64,000 nucleotides of DNA from Chlamydoabsidia padenii (taxonomy: Eukaryota; Mucoromycota; Mucoromycetes; Mucorales; Cunninghamellaceae), in NCBI GenBank assembly GCA_025330725.1, contig JAIWND010000002.1, forward strand, positions 186,001 to 250,000. The letters run 5' to 3'. The notes below the pieces were generated by a model. That model saw only the letters and a program-made list of their open reading frames with translations, made no database searches and had not been told where the DNA came from. This document shows positions 32,484-43,654 of the stretch, in pieces (within the stretch, counting starts at the first letter, position 1; the number at the start of each line of letters is the position of its first letter). A program made the translations under genes and the position numbers.

Positions 32484-33717
32484 GTTGTTAGTGTCGCTGT
32501 GTATAAAAGAGTTGACCAAAAGAGAATTGTCGTCGGTAAACGAAGAAGGTAAAAGAAAGTGAAAGAAAAAAAAAAAAAAAAAAGTTTGAAATTGAAATCT
32601 TAACCCCAGCTCCATCCGTTTACTGGGTGACTTGCAAATCGGGTCAGTGTGGCCCCTGGTATGACATCCATGCATTCCCCTTTCTTTCATCATTCTTATT
32701 AAACTAGTAAAGTAGTAGATCCTCATACATATCATGAAAAAATGAAAAATCAGCTTTTGTTTCTTCCAAGTTTGCTCGTCAAAGGGTGGCTCATGAAGAC
32801 AATGCCGATCGGGAGTTGAAATGCCGTTGCTTATTGTGGAAAGTCTTAAATACGAGTGTTTCGCCGTACCCTCTTATTTCTCTTTTTTTGTAAAACAAAG
32901 CATCTTTTTGTCCATGCTTACATGAACGTGTACTTGTCATCCTTATTATTATTTTTCTCCCTAGGGTGAACATACAGTATATAAACGCTGATTACAGTTT
33001 CATTACATGACATACTCATTGTAATACACAAAAAAGGTAATCACTTTTTGCAAAACGGTAAACCAGGATGGTACAATGGATACCAGGCTTGATCAATGGT
33101 GTCAAGATATACTTCGTTCAAAAATATTGAAACCCCGAATTCATGCAAACATTTTTTGAACACCCGCGCCATACTTTGATTCAAAATAATCATCTTAAAA
33201 GAGGATGCATGTTTCTCGCCAATGGTTTGTAATAAAAGGAATTCGAAAAAGTTGCTCTCGTTAACCAATGTATTCTTCAACCGTATGTGGAAGTGTCAGT
33301 ATACTCATTTGTACCCAGTATAGACACTTTCATCATCGTCAAGTCATCTTTTCCATCAGAACATCTCTAAAAAAAATTGTTCTTTCATTCACCGATTAAA
33401 TAGAAAACATGTGTGTTTCTGGACGCTGTTTCGATTGATACCTTGTACCATGAGTCAAAGATGCAGTGATACGTTAAAAACAACGTTCTGTCATTGAAAG
33501 CGGGGTCTAAAAATGGTAGACTTAAAAATAGGTTCCAAACACTGGTAGAATTTAGTTTATGGGTAAACAGTGCTAAAAAAGATCATCCTTTTTTCTTTTT
33601 CATTGTATAGTTTATTTAGTAATGTATGTAAAATGATGGCAATAAATAAATAACAACAACAACAATAACAAAGAGTTATACTAAAACAACAAAGGGAGGG
33701 AGAGGGGAATAATAAAA
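32484..33717. other. Intergenic, 1.2 kb
   Basis: TIM23 5' flank and PLC 3' flank. Motif variants at about 32813 (CGGGAGTTGAAATG) and 33134 (GAAACCCCG directly followed by ATTCATGCAAA at 33139). A 79-codon minus-strand ORF (33041-33280) overlaps this motif pair, lacks recognisable domains and is not called. No other gene seen. Confidence 0.5.
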
Positions 33718-34851
33718 CTACAGAGTCCAAAGTGAGATGATGCCAAGAGCTGCTAAGATGAGCGGAGAGTACATGGAGGAAGAAGTCAAAGAAGCACCAG
33801 AGGTTGTACCTGCTCCACCACCATTTGAGGAAGTTTGTTGATTACATTTGAGAGGAGTATTGTTATAGGTGACATTGTTAAGTTGAGCAACAATCTGTAA
33901 AGTGTTACCATAGTTAAAAAAGTCCACTTCAAGGAAGGTAGGATAACGACCAAAGGCAGATTGACAGTCCTTTGCTTGATTTAAAAGTGAGTCGCCATTA
34001 GTGATGTTCGCCTTTCCTTTCTGAGGAATTTCGATCGCTGTACCGCCGAGGTTTAGACTACCATAAAGAAAGTGATTCATCACATACATCATATTGTCAG
34101 GGTCAGATGGTTCACCGGGTCGATCGATAGTACACTTGAATGAGTTTTCGTTGCTGTTATCGTATGGAGTTTCAAATACATAATTAAATTCTGATAACAA
34201 CCTATATAAATAAAGCAATAAATATAAACGAATTCTAAACATTACATTGACAAAACTTTACCAAGGCACCTGTTTCTGATCACCACCAAGATCGGTAAAA
34301 GTAACCAAACGTTTACCAGAAGTAATCATTTGTTGTAATGTTGGCCAAGTGTTATTTCCATTAGGTTGTGTATACGAGAGATCGACAAGACCGGCTGCTT
34401 CATACATTGCCTGGAAATCCGTTGCTTTGAATGCCTTGTTGTTGGGTGTATTCCACATGATAGTCACCACTTCATTTGGGTTGTTTTTCAACCAAGTACC
34501 AATTTCACTAAGGGTATCCTTTGCCGGCCCAGCATCCAGAATAGTACAAGAAGTGTGACACAAGTGAATGTTGTTGGCAGGATCGGACGCAGATACATTG
34601 GAAGGAAGGACAGCCGAGAATTTCAAACCACGGACACCATCGTCAAGTTGTGTTGATACCGAGCACGCTTGATTCGCCGCTGGATTAGCCGCAAACCCAT
34701 ACGAATTGTGAGTGACAATGGTGCTGACTTTGTGGTAGGGGACAGAGCATAGTTGACTATATCCATTACAAGCTTGTTGTGCCGAGATTGTGTTGACAGC
34801 CGCTGCTAGTAAAGTAGCAATAACAGCGCCCAAAGTAAAGGAAGAATGCAT
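33718..34851 (-). CDS. Secreted PI-PLC X-like phosphodiesterase, probably GPI-anchored
   Basis: Two exons (start 34851; junction inside a Trp codon near 34259/34203; stop 33718) encode about 355 residues. Signal peptide MHSSFTLGAVIATLLAAAVN ends at ISAQQACNG. The PLC-like phosphodiesterase TIM-barrel core shows STIVTHNSYGFAANPAANQA with the first catalytic-type His, LDDGVRGLKFSAVL, IHLCHTSCTILDAGPAKDTL with the second His, and NPNEVVTIMWNTPNNK. The second exon carries FETPYDNSNENSFKCTIDRP and ends in a Ser-rich linker plus hydrophobic tail (MYSPLILAALGIISLWTL), fitting a GPI signal. Fungal members are widespread but poorly characterised; release of GPI or phosphoinositide head groups at the cell surface is possible. 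Confidence 0.88.
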
Positions 34852-35495
34852 TTGTTAAATAACGGGGATAATAAAAATGAGAAGAAAGAAAAGAAGAAAA
34901 TCTTTATTTGAAAGGCGGATAAATAAAACCCAAAAAAAAAAAGGTCCATAAATAGCGTGACCTAAAAAGCACAATTTAAATCCCGAAACCAATCGTGATA
35001 GGCATCTCAACTTCAAAAGGAAAGGGACCATTCTTTGAAAATCGACCAACTCTTTTTACTTCTATCTGCATATCAACCAGTGATGAAGAACGTTGTTAAG
35101 AGATACAAAAAATCATGCAGTAGTTTATTGTTGACAAAACAATACTGCATTGGGCGCGATTCATATGAAAAGAGAAATACAAGGTGGCAAGTGAAAAGCA
35201 CGACGGAGCGGCGTTTGAAAATAGAAAGTGATTCTCTCTCTCTTTTTTTTTTTGGAGGCATAAAACTCCTCTTTTCTTTCTCCTTTTATCTTTTTTTTTT
35301 TTTTTTTTTTTTTTTCTAATTCCTTTTTGATCTTTACCTATTTATACCCCTCTTATTGTTTAGAGAAGAATCTCTCACTCTTTACTTGTTTATTTACTGA
35401 ACCAACCAAGTCTTTTGAAAAAAAGATTGTAAAGAAACGTTTGGTTGCTGCTTGACTACATACCCTTCTACTTTATACCCTTTATTTTAAACAGT
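34852..35495. promoter_or_regulatory. Divergent promoter, PLC-like gene and CH-kinase gene
   Basis: Contains the exact motif at 34978-34985 (127 bases from the PLC start), a CGGCGTTTGAAAA variant near 35210, and a T-rich tract (35281-35315) before the kinase gene. Confidence 0.45.
34978..34985 (+). promoter_or_regulatory. Recurrent promoter motif, PLC-like gene copy
   Basis: Reads CAATTTAAATCCCGAAACC, 127 bases from the start at 34851. Confidence 0.45.
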
Positions 35496-38400
35496 ATGCA
35501 TCGATCACTCAGTCACCAAGCGACCTTATCCTTGCCACTTTCAACCTCACCCCTTGCAACAGTGGATCACATGTACTTACAACAACAATGGACGCGACAT
35601 TGGATAGAATTGACTCTACAACAAGCATTACCTATCACCAACTTATTCCTCTGTTTAAGGACTGGGGTTATACTTTGCAAGTAAGTACAAAAAAAAAAGA
35701 ATAATAAAAAAAGAAAACTAATGGGGACGGGGTATAACTGAGTAAACGAAAGGAGACAAGTATCAACAAAAGGGGAAGAAGGGAAAGGGGAAATAGAGAG
35801 GAAGGAGGTGAAGGTTGTGTGTGTGTATGTGTATGTGTAAGTTCGGGTGTGTTTGAAGGAGGAACGAGGTGTACCTTGTTTATTAAGTACCTTTTATTGT
35901 TTATGTATTATTCTTTTTTAGGCTTATGAATAAACTACAGTCAGGAGCTGTGCCTCACATTCATTATAATGAATGTCTCTCTGCAAAGGTAATATTTGAT
36001 ATCATATAAATGACATTAATGACTAATCATTTACTAAACCTACTATTTATATCTTGCTTGAACAAAGGAAGAAAACATACGACAGTTTCTAAAAGCCGGA
36101 TCAAAGGTAGGTAAACTAAGAAACAGATGACGACTGACTTTGATTATTTGTACACCACCACTTAGATGGGCTTGCATGATTCCGAACTGTTTTATGTGGA
36201 TGATCTATTACAAGGCAAAAACATGAATGCGGCAAGTTGATACATCAAATAGAAATCATCAGTTGGAACTGACTAATACACTCTTTTTTATATATAGGTG
36301 ATCTGGACATTATTTCGATTGGCGGTGTTGGTGAATACGAAGAATTCCATGTCTTGGTCAAGTTATGATTTACACTCTATGGATTCTCCAGTGTTGTCAT
36401 CAACCCCTCCTCCTTTTGTTAGTGACAACAGCAATTATCATCATCATCACCATCATCACGCGAACCAACCAAAAGCAATCAATAAAAGGAACAGAATGGG
36501 TCTCAAGGGGTCCAATGACAATGACACATCATCCTCATCCTCATTTAATCAACAAAAACGGGGTCAGGACAGTCAAGGGATCAAATCTAACAATCAACTG
36601 CGATATTCTTTATCATCTTTATCTGGTGAAGAAGATTTGTTTTTAAACGATCTCGATCCTTCTCCTCCTACAAACAACAACTCCCTCTATCAAATGTCAA
36701 GATCAATCAAAACATTCTCCTCTGATAGTGGCTATGGTACAACTCGACAATCTTCATGGGATCAACAATCGGATGATGATCAATCTATGCCTATACCACT
36801 AGCGTCATTATTTGATCGCCCAGTCAGTCAAGGTACCAATGATGAAACAACAAAGAACAACAAGGAATCGTCTCGATTATCAAGTTTATCTTTGAGCAAG
36901 ACATTCTCACTTGCGCAAAAGACACCATTCCACATGCAATATCAAGAATGGACGGAAGCACATCCAACTAGTAATCACAACAATATGAAACCTTCTGTGA
37001 TCGACTTGTTTCCACCAACAGATCTACCTTTACCTATAGTCCAGTCCTCTGTATCCTCACCACTTTTGTCCAAACATAACAATACACAATCAAAACGGCG
37101 ACGTCGTTCCATCCTCACTATTAATCGTACCACTCAGAAACGGGCAACTCCTTCAACAACAACAACAACAAAAACACACAAACAACTAGATGTCACCAAT
37201 GGTACCTCACATGTCGAATATATCACTCGACGGAAATCAACAGGCAATTTGACACATTCGACCATCACCCAAACATCAAGTGATCTTGTTTATGAGGACA
37301 TCAATTTAGAATTGATCGACGACGAAGGACAAGTTACTGGAAACTATGTAAGTATCAATGCATTCATTAATCTACTATTTGACTCAAACTCACACTTTTA
37401 TTATATATAAATATATATGAATAGAAACTGGGCAATGTGATTGGAAAAGGACAGTTTGGAATTGTCTATCGGTAGGTAACAATGTAAAACATGCGACACT
37501 TTCTTTTTTATTAAGATATACCTCTTCTCTCTTTAGAGCTCTCGAACTTGGTAGTGGTAGAATGGTTGCTGTTAAAAGGATCAAGTTGCACTCCTCGAAA
37601 AAACGGGATATGGTGGATGTTATGGTAAGGGGGGAGGAGGAGGAGGGGATAAAAAAAAAAAAGGAGATGTTATTAAAAAAGGAAACAAAAGAAAGAATAA
37701 AGTGGACCATATATTAACTACATGTGGGTTTATAAACTAACGTTTATCTCATCTCTCTTTTTATAATCATTCTAGCAAGAAGCTCAACTATTACAACGAC
37801 TTGGTCATCCCAATATTGTCAAATACGAAGGATTCATACAAGCAGAAGGTCATGTAAACATCATCTTGGAATATGTCGAAAATGGATCTCTTTTAAATAC
37901 CTTAAAATCCTTTGGCAGCTTTCCTGAAAACTTGGTAGCTGGTTATTGTACTCGTATCCTTCAAGGTCTTGAATATTTACACGATCAAAATGTCGTCCAC
38001 TGTGATCTAAAAGCGGCGAATCTGTTGACAACAAAATCGGGTCATGTCAAATTGTCTGATTTTGGTGTCTCTTTGAATCTTGGTTTAAAAGAAACTGAAG
38101 TTGGTAATGTTGCTGGAACACCGAATTGGAGTAAGTAAGACGGAAACACAAATATAGGATGAACTGGACTTGTAACATGTCTTTATGTTATAGTGGCTCC
38201 TGAAGTGATCGAATTGAAAGGCGCTTCAACAAAATCAGACATTTGGTCATTGGGTTGTACTATCATCGAATTATGTACTGGTAAACCTCCTTATGCTGAT
38301 TTGTTGCCAATGACAGCATTGTTTCGAATTGTTGAAGATGATTATCCTCCTATACCAAATGGATTATCACAGGTAAAAAAAGTCTTTTCTCATATAAACT

Positions 38401-38940
38401 AAAATAGTTTCTCATCTTCTCACTTTCTTATATATAGGACTTGTGCGACTTTTTGCAACAATGCTTTGCCAAAAATCCTAATGATCGACCTACTGCCACT
38501 GATTTATTGACTCATAGTTGGATCTGTAAATACCATCAACAACACAACGACGAAAGCTCATTTGGCAATGTAGTAATGGATATATCGACATCAGCCGGGA
38601 TAGAAACTGCTCCTCATACTCCGCTTGACCTGGAAGAAACCGATAATGATTTTCCACCTTGGTTATTACCCAAGCACCATTCTCGATCACCTAGTGTTTT
38701 GGCGGCTAAATTCCAGCAACAGAAACAACAACAAACTCATCGTTATGTAAAAGGCACATTCTCAAAAGGTATAAATCATAAAAGCCATTATATATATATC
38801 AAACCCATTGATTCTTTATTGTGACAAATCAGGTGCTGTCAAATGTAAATCATGCCAGCTTCCCATCAAGAAAAACGCTTATATTTGTGAAGGTAAAAAG
38901 AAAAAAGAAAAAAAAAAAAGATGGATCCATCGCCAACTTT

Positions 38941-38973
<33 letters not shown>

Positions 38974-39453
38974 GACTGCGGCTTTATATGTCACGATCAA
39001 TGCAAAACAGAAACACAATGTTACCGATCAACTACTACGCACGGACAACCTTCACCTACACCGACATTATCATATACCCAAGAGGAGGGTCATCAAAAGA
39101 AACGGCGGCCGACATCATCCTACTCTATCCAAGCCCTCTTATCGACCTCGTCATCATCTTTATCTGTCTTGTCGTCACCACAACAACGGTACCAACAACG
39201 GCGCCAATCATCTATAGTGGAATCACCTAAACCAAGAGCTTCCGTCTCTACACAGCTCCGCCAACATACACGCAAACTATCTCGGGTCTTTTCATCAAAA
39301 CAGGATCCATGTTTACATCATGCATATAAAAGCAACGAATCATTACGATTGATTAAAGAAGAAAATAGCATCACACCACCACCACCATCATCAAATAGAC
39401 GAGACAAACTCAAACGACGCACCAACCATCCTGACGACTGTATCATCTCATAG
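35496..39453 (+). CDS. SIN-type protein kinase (Cdc7/SepH/Cdc15 class) with N-terminal CH and C-terminal C1-like domain
   Basis: About 12 exons read in frame. The N-terminus is a calponin-homology-like domain: [81 protein letters not shown] Ser/Asn-rich linker of about 350 residues follows. The kinase domain is complete: [36 protein letters not shown] (HCD instead of HRD), DFGVS, and [20 protein letters not shown]. These match the MEKK-like septation-initiation kinases of fission yeast Cdc7 and Aspergillus SepH. After the kinase a cysteine-rich C1-like module reads [32 protein letters not shown]. Likely role: cytokinesis or mitotic-exit signalling at spindle poles. One intron (36232-36297) has a GC donor. 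Confidence 0.9.
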
Positions 39454-39634
39454 TGCTAGTCCTATATTATATATCCCCAAGTAGAATTAGCCCATTTTTT
39501 GTCCAACTTATAAATAAAGTGCCCCCCCCCCACATTTATATACATTATAACCTTTATTTTTTTTTTTAAAAAAAAAAAGTTGTTTTTATTATAAAGGGAA
39601 TAGAATATGTTAACAAAAGTAATGACTAGTGGTT

Positions 39635-39954
39635 TTAAAGTTTTGGTCCCATGGGTTGTATTGATTGTATAGGTACGTAGCCATAAAAGATTGGACTAGA
39701 AGTAGAAGGATCGAATGGTCGAGGAGGTGTTCGTTGATCATATTGTGCGGGGACCATGGTTTGTGAAGGACCAAATGCTGGATGACGTTTAGAAGCATCG
39801 TAGGCAAGAGGATTATTGGTTAATGTTGGATTCTGTCGAGTTAAATGAGGATACATGATCGATTCTACAAGTAAAAGAGAGTGAGAATATAAAAAAGACG
39901 CCAAGGATTTGCCCTACCCACATCAGTTTCAAAATCCGCCCGAGTCCACCGCAT
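39635..39954 (-). CDS. Unrecognised 88-residue protein
   Basis: Exons 39918-39954 and 39635-39864 join in frame over a 53-base GT-AG intron. The protein starts MRWTRADFETDVESIMYPHL and is Pro/Gln/Ser-rich, ending YGYVPIQSIQPMGPKL. It has no signal peptide, membrane helix or known motif. The compact splice structure, proper stop and position between two well-supported genes support a real small gene; the function is unknown. It lies 96 bases downstream of eIF2-beta on the same strand. Confidence 0.55.
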
Positions 39955-40049
39955 AGTGTCAACCACATAAAGTCCAATTTCCAGTTTTTTTATTTTTATT
40001 CGATAAAAAGGGTGTGGGGATGATATATATAGATACTACAATACTTTTA

Positions 40050-41401
40050 TTAGGCTCTAAGGGCACGTCTATCTTCCTTGGTTTGGGCCTTGAAACCAGT
40101 CTTGATAGCAGAGACCGACCGTGTAGATCCACAAGCTTCACATTGCACAAAGTATAGTCGGTTGTCTTTTGTCATGATTGTGTCAGGTGATTTACAGGTC
40201 TTACAAGTAACATATTCAACTACAAAACATAATATATTTATGAATATACAAATCATCAACTAGTTGGTCTTTTTTCTTCTTCTTCTTCTTCTTCTTACCA
40301 ATATATCGACGCAAGACATTTTCGATTTGTTTTTGTTGGAATCGACCCTTGATAATCAAACGTTGAGCACCATCCACAGATCCAGTGGTACCCAATTCAG
40401 CAAACAAGAATTGAATGACATGTTCAGGTTCACGATGAAGACTATAGAAAGAGAGAATTAGCATGCCTATTCACACCTTTTATTCAATTACCGTTTAGAG
40501 ATATCAGCGACATTAGCAAAGATGGTTTTCTTGTTTCCTTCACGATGAATGGATGGAGGTACAATCGTATATCGTTTCTTTTCACCAACCAATTCAGGGT
40601 TATTTTGTCGCAAAATGTTAAACACACGACCTAAAAGCTATATATAAATAAAATGTGTGAATCAGAATGAATATGAATAGATGGATGATGATTCATACTT
40701 CGTCATAAGTATAATCCCGGTCACTCTTGAGCCATGCTTCTTCGTCTTTTGATGTATCGTCGTTATTATCGTTCGTATTATCGTCGTCGCCTTGTTCCGC
40801 CAATTCAGCTTCGAATTCGGCCATGTTCTTCTTCTTCTTCTTCTTCTTTTTCAAAGCGCCAAAGTCTAAATCTTCTTCGGCGCCTTCAGGGGCGGGTGTT
40901 TCTTCAGCGTCATCCTAGATAAACAATGTTGGCATAAATGTTACATCCATCTGTTTGTTTTACTTACTTCGACAGGCTTTGACTTCTTCTTCTTCTTCTT
41001 TTTCAGATCGGCAAACATGGCATCAGGATCGGTTTCAGCAGCTTCGTCTATTGGTGGAGAAAGTCCCTGACTTGTTAGTTGATGGCCTTTTTATCATGAG
41101 AGTTTTTTTTTTTAAATTTATTCAAGTACATTACCTTGAGGAGCATCTTCTACTGGTTCTTCAGGTTGTTCAGTAGCATCCACTTCAGTATCAAAGTCAA
41201 CCTTCTTCTTTGACTTCTTCTTCTTCTTGAGTTTCGAAAAGTCAGGCTATTAAAAAAAAGGGGGGGAGATGCAAAGCGTGGACAGTGTGTTGAGTAAGTT
41301 TGGAATAGCAAATAGTATCATTAGCAATAGTTTTTTTTAAGGGTACTTACTTCTTCGTCGAATTGGTTGTTTTCGACAAGTTCGTTTTCTTTGTCAGACA
41401 T
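40050..41401 (-). CDS. SUI3: Translation initiation factor eIF2 subunit beta
   Basis: Part of the eIF2 GTPase that brings Met-tRNAi to the 40S ribosome. Start at 41401 ([17 protein letters not shown]). The N-terminal half carries the three lysine-rich K-boxes diagnostic of eIF2-beta ([36 protein letters not shown]) which bind eIF5 and eIF2B-epsilon. The C-terminal core has [60 protein letters not shown] and the C2-C2 zinc ribbon [40 protein letters not shown]. Seven exons; the K-boxes are split among three of them. Confidence 0.96.
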
Positions 41402-42137
41402 GGTAGTAGGGGAAAGAAAGAGATAAAGGCGCCGTGTTATTGACCAAGGAATAAAAAAATTATGAGGTCGCAAGTCACAGGGCTTTTTTTTGGGCCCAAT
41501 GGCGGGATTTGAATATCTTTGTATGCAACTTTTTTTTGATCAATGTCTTTTTGGTGGAAGGCTTTAAATCTTGTATCTACATATAATGGGAAAGGAAAAA
41601 AACTTGGTCTTACATCGTCGAGAACCATTCTCTAATTTGATATTAGGGACACCTGTGGTGGGTCAAGTTCCTGCGAAGTTGACTTTGGATCTACTTTTAA
41701 AGTCCCGACAAGATTTCATGGTGGACGTACCTTGAGGCTTTATTTTTTTATTTTTGGTTAGTTATTGAGGTCATCATCTAGAATGGTACATTTGATGTTT
41801 ATGCATGGTAGTATTGAAAGAGTTTGCATAATAAAGGAATATAGCATTTTGGATACAGCGGAAGTTCAAAATCATTTTTTGCATGAAGGGGGTCACCAGC
41901 CACTATAGCAATGTGTTTTCATGGTCAAAGTTTGGCTTGTTGATTCAAAAGACCAACCAAAACTGTTGGATATATTTGTCAGCTGCACCTTCTGTATCAT
42001 AATGTCAAGAACGGTAAAAGGCAAAGGCCCCAATCTGTGGTTCCAACTCCGCCTTGAATGACTAAGGATTTTTACCAGCTTAATGATTTAAAATTCTCCT
42101 CTCTTTCTTTCTTCTTTCTCGCTCCCCTTAACGATAA
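41402..42137. promoter_or_regulatory. Divergent promoter, eIF2-beta and SDR genes
   Basis: Exact motif at 41513-41520; a TTCCAACTCCG variant near 42044. Also a GCATGAA word near 41881. No coding region recognised in the 0.7 kb. Confidence 0.45.
41513..41520 (-). promoter_or_regulatory. Recurrent promoter motif, eIF2-beta copy
   Basis: Plus strand ATGGCGGGATTTGAATATC, 112 bases upstream of the eIF2-beta start. Confidence 0.5.
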
Positions 42138-43372
42138 ATGGATATTCAAAAACTCTTTAGTGTAAAAGACAAGGTGGTACTGGTGACCGGTGGTGGAAGA
42201 GGCATAGGTAATGTATTTTATATACTGTTTTTACTTTGGAATGGATACTAAATTTTCTACACTTCATCATTAGGTGAAATGATCGCAACTGTAAGTAGGG
42301 CATACTTTATCTCTAGAGATGGCAGCTATTAACTTTTGCCTTTTTTATGTACAGGGATATGTACAAGGCGGTGCCAAGGTTTACATCTGTAGTCGATCTG
42401 CCAAAAACTGTGAAGAGGTAACACGGCCATGTCTTGATGCTCACACACTCATTCAACTTTTTTTTTTTTTTTTTTAATCTCGACTAGACAGCAGCCAAAT
42501 TGAATGCTTTAGGTCCTGGTGTTTGCAAATCCTTGCCTGCCGATTTGCAAAAGGTGGATGATATTAAAAACTTGGTAGCCAAATTGTCAGAACAAGAAAA
42601 ACGCAAGTACTAGACAGGGGATGGTCGGGAAATGGGCTACTAACTCGGTTATTCTTTATTAGATTTGGACGTCTTGGTGAATAACAGTGGGGCTACCTGG
42701 GGTAAATAAGAAACGAATAGTAAAGAGTTGGAATCTGGTACTCACTTGCTTATTTTTCTTCTAGGCGCTCCCATAGACGAGTATCCCGACGAAGCATTCC
42801 AAAAGGTTGTCAATCTTAATTTGAACCGCGTGTTTACCTTGATTCAAGCGTAATAAGTACTGATTATAAAAGAGGATTCTTCCCATCTAACATGTGATTT
42901 TATTTGTAGCTGTCTGCCTTTGTTACGCGCCAATGCATCTACTGAAAACCCTTCCAGTATCATTAATATCGGATCCATCAATGGTATTATCCCACCTTCC
43001 TTTGAATCCTATGCCTACAGTGCTTCCAAAGCTGGTGTCCATCACTTAACGAGACATCTCTCTGCTCGGTAAATACACCATATATATAGACCCCCTTCCG
43101 GTCTAATCCTTACTTCTTTGTTTAATACATGTAGTTTGGGACCTGAAGGTATTCTTGTAAACGCAATTGCACCTGGTATCTTTGCTACCAAGATGATGGC
43201 AGGAACATTGAAAAAGGCTGGGGACAAGATCATTCAAGGTATTCCTTTACATCGTGTTGGCTCCCCTGAAGACATTGCTGGTACTTGTCTATACTTGTCC
43301 TCTCGAGCCGGTCAATATACTACGGGTGCAACTATTACTTGTGATGGTGGATCTGTTTTGTCTAGATTGTAG
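42138..43372 (+). CDS. Short-chain dehydrogenase/reductase
   Basis: NAD(P)-dependent oxidoreductase of the classical SDR family. Start MDIQKLFSVKDKVVLVTGGG at 42138. Motifs in order: cofactor-binding TGGGRGIGEM, DVLVNNSGATWG (NNAG-type), catalytic Ser in SSIINIGSINGIIPP, catalytic YAYSASKAG (YxxxK), and NAIAPGIFATKM. The C-terminus ATITCDGGSVLSRL is typical. The pattern is close to gluconate 5-dehydrogenase/RhlG-like SDRs, but the substrate is not determined. About eight short exons; one is only 17 nt (42274-42290, encoding the residues right after the glycine-rich loop). Length about 260 residues, normal. Confidence 0.92.
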
Positions 43373-43654
43373 TATATATATACTTATATTTATATTTAAT
43401 AAAGTTGTCTTGATGTCAACAACTTTTCTGGTTGTCATTCTTATTGTGGTATTGTCTCTTTTAATAATCATGCATTTACACTTTTATGAGCCTGTGCCAA
43501 AAATTCTTTCTGGCCGAGTTCAAAGTCCGACATTCGTCTTTTTTTTTGTAAAGGTCCATTTTCGCCCTTTTTCATTTCCGCTCACTCTTCTTCTCTTTAT
43601 TTTTATTTTCCCTTCCATTTACAAGTGAACCTTCTTTGTCAATTGTTTTGATAC
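43373..43654. other. SDR 3' flank and TFC3 promoter
   Basis: AATAAA near 43398; a GAGTTCAAAGTCCGAC variant of the promoter motif near 43517, about 140 bases upstream of TFC3. Confidence 0.4.

Noticed and set aside
33041..33280. 79-codon minus-strand ORF
   Set aside because: Overlaps the promoter motif pair at 33131-33146, no domain, no splice partner and no conserved composition.
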